DNA from: Branchiostoma floridae
Lineage: Eukaryota; Chordata; Leptocardii; Amphioxiformes; Branchiostomatidae
Direction: 5' to 3'
Assembly (NCBI RefSeq): GCF_000003815.2
Contig: NC_049980.1
Location: 6,474,556 to 6,538,555 of the forward strand
DNA: 64,000 nt
Positions 25,190-35,454 of the stretch are shown here, piece by piece. The notes under the pieces were generated by a model, which was given only the letters and a program-made list of their open reading frames with translations, made no database searches and was not told the origin of the DNA. The position numbers were made by a program, and so were the translations under genes. The number at the start of each line of letters is the position of its first letter. Within the stretch, counting starts at the first letter, position 1.

Positions 25190-26480
25190 AAGACAACTTC
25201 GGAGGTTCGGCTGTGCAGCAAGTAACGGCGGGGCGAGGGATCCAGAAGCTCCGGCGGACCTTGGGCAGACCCTCTCCACGCATCGAAAGGACGGAAGAGT
25301 CCTAGTGTTCTACCTAGTGGGGTCAAATTTCAGGACGGTGGATATACGGCAGGTTTGGGTGGAAAATGCGGTAACATACGTTGTGGTATTTGTCGAATTC
25401 TGCTTTTCTGGGAACAATGGTTTGTGTGCCGTTTTGTTCACGTGTTGTTTTGCATATCTTTGGTGTCGAGCTTTCGCCTGGTTTGCACGTACTTAATTTG
25501 CATTTGTTTGCGTTTAGTTGACTGGGTAGAGGGATCGATAAGCACACAGGGAGGCGGCATTGACTCCAGTTTGACGGAGGACGACAATTTCTGAGGTTCA
25601 CCTGTGCAGCAAGTAGCGGCGGGGCGATGGAACCTGAAGCTCCGGCCGCCCTTGGGCAGACCATCTCCAGGTAGCGAACGGACGGACGAGTCCCACATCG
25701 TGGGGGGAAATCTTCTGGATGGCTGAGATATGGCAGGTTTGGGTGGAAAATGTGGTAACGTACGTTGTTGTATGTGTCGAATTCTGCTTTCTGGGGAACA
25801 CTCGTTGGGGTGTCGTTGTTCACGTGTTGTTTTGCATATCTTTGGTGTCGGGTTTTCTCCCGGTTTTTACTGCTTGATTTGCATTTGTTTGCCTTAGTTG
25901 ACTGGGTGGGAATTTCATTATCTTTTGTTTGGAACGGAACGTAGGAGGTTTTGTTCTTAGGAAGGGAGGGAAACTCGTGACAGGATCCCCTTTGTGACCA
26001 CGTGAGGTGTGTGCCAGCGTGGCGGGTGAATGCTCGAGTTGGGTTTAGCTGCTTTACTGTAGGTTCAGAATTTGTGGTCTGAACGTGTTGTTTTCTTAGC
26101 AGCTCAGCCCGGATTCCAGCTCTCCCAGGCCGAGGAAGGCGACTACCACAGCGCGACTGAGATGCAGCAAGCTCTGACAGATTTTTGGCGGCCTCTTCAC
26201 ATATTGAAAGGGCGGAAGAGTCCTACCTGGCGGGTCGAAACGTCGGATGTTAAAGATACGGCAGGTTTGGGGCGAAAATGCGGTAACAAACGTTTGTGTT
26301 TTTTGTCCAATTATGTTTTCCGGGGAACAATGGTTTGGGGTGGTTAATGTGTACACGTGTTGTTTTGCATATCTTTGGTGTCGGGCTTTCGCTCGGTTCG
26401 CTCGTGCTTGATTTGCATTTGCTTTGTCTTTAGTTGATACTTGTGTTCTAAACGTGTTGTTTTCTTAGCAGATCAGCCCG
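25190..26480 (+). repeat. Three to four diverged internal modules of the composite element
   Basis: Module landmarks recur: GCAGCAAGTA(A/G)CGGCGGGGCGA at 25213 and 25602; GGCAGGTTTGGG(T/G)(G/C)GAAAATG at about 25348, 25734 and 26260; TGTTGTTTTGCATATCTTTG at about 25444, 25826 and 26359. Spacing is about 385 and 525 bp. Open frames through them (217 residues on plus, 166 on minus) follow the duplication and have no recognisable domain. Confidence 0.75.
26103..26230 (+). CDS. Exon-like segment A of the composite element
   Basis: Preceded by a good acceptor (TTGTTTTCTTAGCAG, ending at 26102). The open frame reads QPGFQLSQAEEGDYHSATEM. It is duplicated 369 bp downstream with the same acceptor. 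Within the shared part three differences are synonymous third-base changes (Gly, Gly, Thr), which hints at past coding selection, though non-synonymous changes exist too. The donor and downstream exon are not clear and I do not recognise the protein. A transposon-encoded or captured host exon are both possible. Confidence 0.3.
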
Positions 26481-26640
26481 GTTTCCAGCTCTCCTGTGCC
26501 GAGGAAGGTGACTACCACATCGCGACCGAGGTGCAGCTAGCTGCGACAGAGCGTTGGAGCCAGCAAGCCGAGCATTCCCAACACATACGGCAGTTCTTCG
26601 CGGCATCGACACTAGACGACAGCCGTCACGGAGCGCACGT
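26472..26640 (+). CDS. Exon-like segment B, duplicate of segment A
   Basis: Same acceptor context (TTGTTTTCTTAGCAG, ending at 26471) and same frame, reading QPGFQLSCAEEGDYHIATEV before diverging into TERWSQQAEHSQHIRQFFAA. The coding stretch is open to 26767. End of the exon is uncertain. No family recognised. Confidence 0.3.
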
Positions 26641-26789
26641 TTTTGGTGACATCGATTTGAGGCGGGATTCCCCTCAGATATTTTGTCTTTATGTCTGTAG
26701 TTGCTGTTTTGAAGTGTTTGGTTTCCCTCTAATTACGGATATTTTCTTTTACCGTTGTTGTTTGTAAAGTTTTGCTTGTGTTGACACAG

Positions 26790-26908
26790 TGACGGCGACA
26801 CAGACCTGGACTATTAAGGAATGCAGTCGTCTAAGGAACCACAGCCTGGCAGCAGCGTTGGCAGTTTCTATCGCTGAGGGGAGTCTCCTTAAATCACGAG
26901 GAAAGAAG
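26790..26908 (+). CDS. Exon-like segment C of the composite element
   Basis: Follows an acceptor TTGACACAG and ends at a donor GTGTGT after GGAAAGAAG. The open frame encodes TWTIKECSRLRNHSLAAALA and continues AVSIAEGSLLKSRGKK. No known domain. It is the last coding-looking stretch before the satellite. Confidence 0.28.
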
Positions 26909-27049
26909 GTGTGTTTTGGTCCGTTTTGTACTATATTTTGGAGAAAACAGCGCATGTACGGATCGTTCTCGGTCGCTCCTGCTTGGTGTTTGATGGTTCT
27001 TTTATACCGTGAGAACACCGAGTAGCGAGGTCCGGAGAGGTTTCGTGTT

Positions 27050-29790
27050 GGCGTGTTTTCTTTTCAGCTGGTGAAACGGCGCGCATGTGCGGGCCTCTGA
27101 TCGTTTGTGCTTGGTGTTTGGTGCACTGTTAGTGTGCGATCACTGAGTAGCGTTGATCGGAGAGTCTTTCCGCACATGGCGGGTGTTTTCACAGAAATGA
27201 AACGGCGCGCATGTGCGGGCTTCTGACTGTGCTCGGTGTTTGCTGCACTGTTAGTGTGCGATCACTGAGTAGCGTTGATCAGAGAGTCTTTCCGCACATG
27301 GCGGGTGTTTTCATAGCCATAGGAATGGAACGGCGCGCATGTGCGGGCCTCTGATGGTTGGTGCTCGGTGTTTGCTGCACAGTTAGTGTGCAATCACTGA
27401 GTAGCGTTGATCAGAGCGTCTTTCCGCACATGGCGGGTGTTTTCACAGAAATGAAACGGCGCGCATGTGCGGGATTCTGATTGTGCTCGGTGTTTGCTGC
27501 ACTGTTAGTGTGCGATCACTGAGTAGCGTTGATCAGAGAGTCTTTCCGTACATGGCGGGTGCTTTCACGGGAATGAAATGGCGCGCATGTGCGGGCTTCT
27601 GATTGTACTCGGTGTTGGCTGCACAGTTAGTGTGCGATCACCGAGTAGCGTTGATCAGAGAGTCTTTCCGCACATGGCGGGTGTTTTCATAGCCATAGGA
27701 ATGGAACGGCGCGCATGTGCGGGCCTCTGATGGTTGGTGCTCGGTGTTTGCTGCACTGTTAGTGTGCAATCACTGAGTAGCGTTGATCGGAGAGTCTTTC
27801 CGCACATGGCGGGTGTTTTCACAGAAATGAAACGACGTGCATGTGCGGGCTTCTGATCGTAGGTGCCCGGTGTTTGTTGCACTGTTAGTGTGCGATCACT
27901 GAGTAGCGTTGATCGGAGAGTCTTTCCGCACATGGCGGGGGTTTTCACAGAAATGAAACGGTGCGCATGTGCGGGCTTCTGATTGTGCTCGGTGTTTGTT
28001 GCACTGTTAGTGTGCGATCACTGAGTAGCGTTGATCAGAGAGTTTTTCCGCACATGGTGGGTGTTTTCACAGGAATGAAACGACGTGCATGTGCGGGCTT
28101 CTGATTGTACTCGGTGTTGGCTGCACAGTTAGTGTGCGATCATTGAGTAGCGTTGATCGGAGAGTCTTTCCGCACATGGCGGGGGTTTTCACAGAAATGA
28201 AACGGTGCGCATGTGCGGGCTTCTGATTGTGCTCGGTGTTTGTTGCACTGTTAGTGTGCGATCACTGAGTAGCGTTGATCAGAGAGTCTTTCCGCACATG
28301 GCGGGTGTTTTCACAGGAATGAAACGGCGCGTATGTGCGGGCCTCCGATTGTGCTCGGTGTTTGTTGCACTGTTACTGTGTGCGATCACTGAGTAGCGTT
28401 GATCGGAGAGTCTTTCCGCATATGGCGGTTGTTTTCACAGGAATGAAGCGACGCGCAGGTGCGAGCCTCTAATTGTTGGTGCTCGGTGTTTGCTGCACTG
28501 TTAGGGTGCGATCACTGAGTAGCGTTGATCAGAGAGTCTTTCCGCACATTGTGGGTGTTTTCACAGGAATGAAATGGCGTGTATGTGCGGGCTTCCGATT
28601 GTGCTTGGTGTTTGTTGCACTGTTAGTGTGCGATCAATGAGTAAAGTTGGTCAGAGTCTTTCAGCGCATGCCGGGTGTTTTCATAGGGGTGAAATGGCGC
28701 GCATGGGCGGGCCTCTGGTCATTTGTGCTCGGTGTTTGTTGCACTGTTAGGGTGCGATTACTGAGTAGCGTTGATCAGAGAGTTTTCCCGCGAATGGCAG
28801 GTGTGTTCATAGGGAAAAAAGGGCATGCAGGTGGCAGGTGAGGGCCTCTGATCGTTTGTGCTTGGTGTTTCTTGCACTGTTAGTGTGCGATCACTGAGTA
28901 GCGGTGCCGTTGGTCAGAGAGTATTTCCGCACTTGGCGGGTGTTTTGACAAGAAGAAAAGGGAACGCATGTTTGGGCCGCGGATCGGCTGTGCTCGGTGT
29001 TTGCTGCATGGTTAGTGTGAGTTCACTGAGTGGCGTTGTTCAGACAGTCTTTCCGCACGTGGCGAGTGTTTCCAGAGTCCGGAAAGAAAATGGCACGCAT
29101 GTGCGGGCCACTGATTGTTTGTGCTTGGTGTTTTCTGCTCTGTTAGTATGCGATCACTGAGTAGCGTTGATCAGAGAGTTTTTCCGCGCATGACGGGTGT
29201 TTCATAGGAAGAAGATGTCATGCGAGTTTCTAGATCTGGTCGTTTGTGCTTGGTATTGGCTGCACGGTTGATAGTGTGCAATTGCTGAGTAGCGTTGGTC
29301 AGAGAGTCTGATCGCACACGGCGGGTGTTTTCACAGGGAGAAAATGGTACGCGTGTGCGGGCTGCTGATGGTGCTGGGCGTTGGCTGCATTGTTAGTGGG
29401 TGCTTAGTGGGACTCATAGGAGTAGCGTGAGTCAGAGAGTCTGCGTCCTTTGCACATAGCGGACGTTTTCACAGAAAGGAAATGACGCGCATGTGTGGGT
29501 TTCTGGTCGTTCGTGCGTCGTGTTTGCTGCACTCAGTGTTAGTGTGCGATCACTGCGTGACTAGTGGCGGTCAGGGAGCCTCTAATCGCGTGCGATGGGA
29601 GTTTCATGCTGGGAAACGGCACTCGTGTATTGGGGTCCAGTGGTTTGGGCTGGGATGTTTGTGGTCACTCTAAAGTGGTTAAAGACGGAGTACCGGTGAA
29701 TAAAGAATCTTTGTACATGGTGCGTTTGCATCCTGGCGAAGGAATCAGCGCGCATGTGCGGGCCTCTAGTTATTCGTGCCTGGTGGTTGC
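27050..29790 (+). repeat. Satellite array, 122-128 bp unit, about 21 copies
   Basis: The landmark GCGCGCATGTGCGGG or a variant occurs at 27079, 27205, 27333, 27459, 27581, 27709, 27835, 27961, 28083, 28205, 28327, 28451, 28577 and 28697, then with growing divergence to about 29748. Units share CCGCACATGGCGGGTGTTTT, GATCACTGAGTAGCGTTGATC and an acceptor-like TGTTTTCACAG. Variants are periodic: a TAGCCATAGGAATGG type at 27333 and 27709 (three units apart) and a GGTGCGC type at 27961 and 28205 (two apart), so higher-order units exist. Frames are broken by stops, so it is not coding. Confidence 0.95.
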
Positions 29791-29988
29791 TGGCACCGTG
29801 AGGGTGCAAAACTGAGTTTGGTGGCAGAGTGTCGCCCTGCAGAGGACGGTTGTTCATGGCGAGAAAATGGCAGGTTTTGCTCGTTTCGGAAGAATGAATG
29901 TGAGAGTATATGTCAGATGAGATATCTTGACGGACAAGGGGGAAATTCTTTGATTACTTCGACGGTTTGAGGCCAGTGAAATGAGGGA

Positions 29989-30350
29989 NNNNNNNNNNNN
30001 NNNNNNNNNNNNNNNNNNNNNNNNNNNNNNNNNNNNNNNNNNNNNNNNNNNNNNNNNNNNNNNNNNNNNNNNNNNNNNNNNNNNNNNNNNNNNNNNNNNN
30101 NNNNNNNNNNNNNNNNNNNNNNNNNNNNNNNNNNNNNNNNNNNNNNNNNNNNNNNNNNNNNNNNNNNNNNNNNNNNNNNNNNNNNNNNNNNNNNNNNNNN
30201 NNNNNNNNNNNNNNNNNNNNNNNNNNNNNNNNNNNNNNNNNNNNNNNNNNNNNNNNNNNNNNNNNNNNNNNNNNNNNNNNNNNNNNNNNNNNNNNNNNNN
30301 NNNNNNNNNNNNNNNNNNNNNNNNNNNNNNNNNNNNNNNNNNNNNNNNNN
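29989..30350. other. Assembly gap (362 N)
   Basis: A run of N directly between the decayed end of the satellite and the second copy of the 84-bp repeat. True length and content are unknown. Confidence 0.99.
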
Positions 30351-30434
30351 TGAATCACATGATTCTCACAACCATATAAGTACAAGGGATGATCACCCTA
30401 CTGCCTCTTGTTGGATTCATCCGCAACGCCGAGG
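30351..30434 (+). repeat. 84-bp direct repeat, right copy (abuts assembly gap)
   Basis: Exact match to 24977-25060, starting at the first base after the N run. From 30435 the sequence is unique until the right inverted terminus at 30627-30658, giving a potential short element of about 330 bp. Confidence 0.9.
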
Positions 30435-33400
30435 AGCGCGTGGTGAGGTCGACCCAGGAAGTAACAGCTGGAGGGAGATTCGATGGGAAACAGGGTTTTC
30501 CCGAGGAGGGGATTTATCAGAAACCGACCCACCCACCCACCCTCCTTTATATTCGTGTACAGCTGGCAAGGGTTCCGTCTTCGCCGCGCGACTTCGGCGC
30601 TATCCCCATAACTTAATCACATATGAAGGATGATCCAATGAGTGCGCAGTGTGGATAGGAAACTGTTTGCTGGGTTGACTTCTCTAAAAGAATGATTTAA
30701 ATCTGTATTCGAAAAATGACAAAAAGTGGGGGATCTGAACCCAAGGCATCCAGAGCTCATGCTATGTCATCTGAAAAATAAGTCAGTGATTTTTCTATAT
30801 TTAAAATGATTGTAGAGGTCAAGGGATAAATGAGGTGTGGTGAGGTAGATCTATTGGGTTCAGCTTTTTTCCTCTGGAAAGATTTGTACCCAGAGCCGAA
30901 AGAACAGCTTTATCATTTGCAAGAAAATTCACATTAAGAAAGGCGGTGGCTAGTCTATACTTATCGTGGATTTGCTGTGTTTGACTTTTTTCTCTGGAAG
31001 AATAAGAGATTGATCCCAGGGCCCCAGAAAGTGCTGCTCTATCATTTGCTAGAAAATGTACATTTCATGGCCACAGGTATCTGATGAAGCAGGAAATGTG
31101 TGCTGACAGGCTAAGCTTGCCCCCTGGACGTCCTGTCACAAGCCTGCCCCATACATCTTGTCCTGCACTGTTGTTCAGGGTAAGAGGAGAGGGGGGACTA
31201 TTCATCTCGTTCTGCTCAACAGTGTACATCTATAAACTCTATACGACTCTACATCTTAGGATGCACAAAGACAAGACTTCCTGGCTTCTTAGTGGAACTG
31301 AAATGTCAAAATCGAACATAAAATGAAACTTTTGCACAGCAAAGAAAAAAACATACAGGACTGACTGTCATTGTTGTTTGAAAATAAAAGAAAATCTAAA
31401 AATTATGCCACCATGGCTTGTAATCTGAATCTTAGTAACAAGATCTAAACTCTAATGCATCAAAAAGCCAGGTTACAACATCTATCAGTTTAGCAGTCAC
31501 GATGCTGAGTGAAGACAGGAAGAGCTGTTACCTGAAAACCATTGTGTTTCGTATAGAAAAATATATTCAGACTATTATGTCAGTATTTATATTGTATGTT
31601 TTGCGGTTACGAAGGCCTCAGGCTCAAAATAGAACCAGCCATTTATGCTTCACTTATCGTTGTGTCAAAAACATCCGTCCTCCTTTGTTTCAACACTGTG
31701 GAATAACAGACATTTTTGTCTGAACTTAAGCTTGCATTCAGCACGACGACTTTTTATGTGCTTTTAACGACGGTGCTCCAGGTCAAACGCACCATACTGC
31801 ACAATGCGGTAGCGGAGAATAGCCACTCAGCGTAACATAATAGAGCCCAGTGGGGTAAATAGATGGAAAGGAACCCTTTTTTCAGCCCTATCATTGAGAA
31901 TTTCTTTCCCTCCTTTGACAACTTTGTTAGGGTATTGTTTGAGAGAAGGTGGGACGGTAGCCCCGTCGTGCCCCCGCACTTTGTCACGGAGAAAAGCAGC
32001 CTCTCAAAACAGATGAGGGCTACCACGCAAACAACAAAGGACATACAGGAAGCTTAAAAAGCATTTTCCGTGTGCAATACCTTCCCTAACGTTTCTTTCA
32101 GGCGAAGAAAGACTCCAGACAGAACACACATGGAGTTTTTGCTTCAAAACATGTCGGGGGAGAGACTTCTTTCACCCACTGTTATTAACGTTTGAGTTCA
32201 CTGCTGATGGATTCATTTTTCACAGCACATGTGCCAAGTTTAAACCTGCTCAGTTCCAGACAAACCCCCACAACAATTCTACTGAGGTGAAAGAAGTGAA
32301 AGGTGCTAGGCGAGGTCCTCTCCTTTCGGTGTGAGTCAGCATTGCTGAGGACAGATCCGGCCCATAAAGTTCAGGTAGAACAAACCAGGGTATTGAGGTA
32401 CTGTCAGTTCCACACATGTCGGGCATGATAAAAAGGCTCCCCACTGGGTGGCCCAACTCTTGACTACGCCCCACATTCACATTGCTTGTTCCTTCCCCCA
32501 TTCTTCAACTCTTGTCTATAGCATCCTTACATATATTTCTCCGACAAAGAAAGGGGGATGGCGCCAGTGTGATAATTGCTCTGCTGACATCTTCATCCTG
32601 ACTGGAAGTGATATTTTTAGCAAAGCAGGACCAGTTCTGGCACCATGTTGAATTATTCAAGTTCCCATAATTGAAGGAGAGTACATGTACTGCGGAATCT
32701 GAATGATCACTATTTTCGGTCATTTTTCTACATCAAAAGTCGAATCTACCTTCTATCTAACTTGCATTGGGGGACTCCACTCGGCTTGCTTTCGAATTGT
32801 TTATCAACCCTGGAAGTGATGCGAATATGATGTCAACAATAGGTGCCAATACCAGTCTGAATGGAGAACTTTAAATTCAGAATGTTTGCGGTTTGGTACC
32901 AAAAATGTACACTGTCAAGATCTACCAGGCTTCCAATACAAAGGTGTTTGGGACTGTGGGTGTACAACTTGGTAAAATCGATCAACGATGTACATAAACC
33001 AAACAAAACCATACCATTTATAAAGTTCATCACACAAGCATTAGCATAATTGTATAGGAGACTTTCAACAGACTTTCGACTTCATACAATCACTCTGTAG
33101 CGCACTACAGTGTTCTGGTGTACAATAGTTTTATGGCCCCACAGATGGCTTTTTAATGATGTGGAGCTGCCTTCTTTTGTCCCCTGGAGTTTGTAAAACA
33201 GTTAGCAGCTATTTGCTATTTCATGGCTGATTAGCAGCAGAAGTTTATACTACTGTAAATTTCTGTATGCTTGTGGAGGAAAAGCTGCTTGCCTGGTCTA
33301 TCATCATTATATCAAACTTGTCATTTCTTATTTCTTGCCTTTTTACAATAATATAGAAGACCCTTGGAAAGAAAGTATTCCTAAACATCCTAACTGTCAT

Positions 33401-33587
33401 GTCAATTTGAAAACAAAGTGTGAAAATCTTCGCTTCAAGTTCCCAGAGGCACTTCTTTTGGTCTATGCTGCTCCTATTCATCTATCCATTCTTGTTTTTA
33501 AAGAAACATCAAAAATGAATCATACAGTATTGTAGCATGAGTTGGCAATTTTTTGTCACTGACTGTAGTACAACCTTTAGCTAACCC

Positions 33588-33787
33588 TAGCCTGGAAGCC
33601 AGACTGTTTCCAAGGTTTTCACAGGAGAACGCCTTGGCTTCAGAGCCAACTGGGTCCACAAGGAGTCAGGGAGGTGGGCCTGTGTAGGCTTTGCCAGGTT
33701 TTTTTTGTGGCTACCGATGACCCCTTACTCGGCGGAGTAGTCACCGTTGAGAGCAACAAAAGCTAGCAAGACTGGACTCTAGGCTAA
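33588..33787. mobile_element. M2 family MITE copy, about 200 bp
   Basis: Starts TAGCCTGGAAGCCAGACTG and ends GACTGGACTCTAGGCTAA, an inverted pair with mismatches. Interior has GCTTCAGAGCCAAC like other copies. Confidence 0.6.
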
Positions 33788-33806
33788 TTAATGTATACCA
33801 TGAAAA

Positions 33807-34190
33807 GTCTGGCTTCCAGGCTAGCTACCCCAAGCTGACCATTCTTCTGTGTGTCAGTGAGTGTTGTGTATGTTGTGAGTCACTGCTGCATGGAGTCTGC
33901 TGGTGTTTCTGCACAACCTCGAAAGTATGCCCTGTAAAGTCTGGCTTCCAGACTAGCTACCCCAAGCTGACCATTCTTCTGTGTGTCAGTGAGTGTTGTG
34001 TATGTTTGTGAGCCAGTGCTACATGGTCTGCTGGACCAGGTGTTACTGCACAATCTGGAAAGTAAACCCTGTAAAGTCTGGCTTCCAGGCTAGCTACCCC
34101 AAGCTGACCGTTCTTTCTGTGTGTCAGTGAGTGTTGTGTATAGTTGTGAGTCAGTGCTGCATGGTCTGCTGGTGCTACTGCACAGATGTT
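33807..34190. repeat. Tandem repeat, 132-137 bp unit, three copies
   Basis: GTCTGGCTTCCAG starts units at 33807, 33939 and 34076; each continues CTAGCTACCCCAAGCTGACC and GTGTGTCAGTGAGTGTTGTG. The third copy decays near 34190. Confidence 0.85.
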
Positions 34191-35009
34191 GCCCCTGTCC
34201 CCAGACAGCCTCACCAGGGTGCAGTCTAAATAGATGGGCACTCCCACCAAGCCTTCAGCACCATGAAATTACCCACAATATCCACATTCTTCAGCAGGGG
34301 AAGCCTCTCAGCCCCAACAGGAAGGGGAAGGAAAAGTGGGAAGGGACAAAAACTGTGGGACGTCCTCATGTCTTCACCACATAAGGGTGGATAGGACTAA
34401 GGTCTACTGGTTTGAACATTTATAGTAGTCTTGGAGAGGTTAGGAATTACATGGCAAGGTTTGCTTGTACATGCGGACAGAGGGAGGGATCAGAGCTCTA
34501 TACTAGGTTCAGGAAGGCAGCAGCTACATATTATGGTGGATTTCGCAGTCTGTCCAATTACGATTGCATCAATTGCATTCCATGTTAAATTTGAGTGGTC
34601 TGGCTACGAATTATCTGGACTTAGAATGCCAAATTATGCTCTTAGAGTTTGACTGTAATATAAACTTGTGAGAGAGCTACAATGTACTTTTGGAAACCAG
34701 ATTGATTCACAAACACAAAGCGTTACGAGCCGAAATAAGAGAGTTTACCGAATTGTGCATTTATGAGCTTGCAGGAAGAAATGAAAAGGACTTTTTTCCC
34801 TCTGAAATACAAATGTATCCCAATGTCAGCTCCAAGATTGAGTATTTCCCTTACACATATATACACTTGACACTTTTCACTGATTCAATGATTTGTCAGA
34901 GAACCCATCTATAGACTCCTGTGTTTCACCACAAGCAGCAGCATTCTTCAGGATCCAGGCAGGGCAAGGCTTTTAGCCAAGAGTTGAAACAAAAGGCCAA
35001 GACTCTCAC

Positions 35010-35454
35010 CAAATACCAACAGTGGCAGTGAACTATGATCTTTTACAACACCAGCTGAAGTAGCCTCTGTTCCTGCCGGTACTGGTATGCAAGGTGTGAA
35101 AATGGGAACCCTTTTAACCGTTGTCCCAAGTCCGGCAAACATTTGTTGAACCTTTGAAAGAGAAAAGCCAAATATATGGTCTCGCAATGACTCTTCCACC
35201 AAGTATGCCTCACATTCTTCGGCAACAGGTAAAAACCGTTCAGTTTGTTTTTCCACTGCGAAACTCTTTAGCGCCGTGAGAGGCGCGGTATCTTGTGACG
35301 TCGGCTCCCTTTCTGGTCTGTACACACCTTGGCGTTGTTGCTCTGATTTATGTAAAACATTCGTTCCTGGCATGCCACATTCTTCCTCACGGTATGCGAC
35401 CCTGAAAGCGTACGCACCTTCGCTTTCCTTACAAAGCACTTGAGACGCAGTCAC
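35010..35454 (-). CDS. Possible exon of an unidentified nested gene
   Basis: An open stretch on the minus strand is flanked by an acceptor (ATATTTCACAG ending at 35455) and a donor (GTGAGA from 35009). It spans 445 nt, about 148 codons, with a composition that looks like protein: VYRPEREPTSQDTAPLTALK, ERFLPVAEECEAYLVEESLR and VKRVPIFTPCIPVPAG are examples. If the donor is ignored the frame stays open to 34948. I do not recognise a domain. It lies inside intron 2 on the same strand as the host gene. It may be a nested gene, a retrocopy fragment or chance. Confidence 0.32.

Larger units (their letters stand above)
24946..30658. mobile_element. Candidate composite DNA transposon with internal satellite
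   Basis: The left end at 24946-24977 and the right end at 30627-30658 are inverted copies matching at 26 of 32 positions (tips CTATCTTCACTGTGCGCTCA and CTATCCACACTGCGCACTCA). Between them lie a TATA-like ACCATATAAGTAC stretch, diverged modules (25190-26480), exon-like segments, a satellite array (27050-29790) and a 362-N gap. GC content is much higher than in flanking intron. An 84-bp left-end segment reappears at 30351-30434, so the right part could be a second, shorter element whose own left end is hidden in the gap. No transposase motif was recognised, and no target duplication was determined. Confidence 0.55.

Noticed and set aside
24843-25496. 217-residue plus-strand frame
   Set aside because: Crosses the left inverted terminus of the composite element and a duplicated module; the second module copy has stops in the same frame, so it is not treated as a gene.
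25323-25823. 166-residue minus-strand frame
   Set aside because: Covers two copies of the same module and is most likely a by-product of the duplication.
27050-29790. CRISPR-like array
   Set aside because: Units of about 125 bp are contiguous with no unique spacers, and the genome is eukaryotic; it is a satellite.
29954-30385. Frames across the N run
   Set aside because: Unknown bases only; not evidence of coding.
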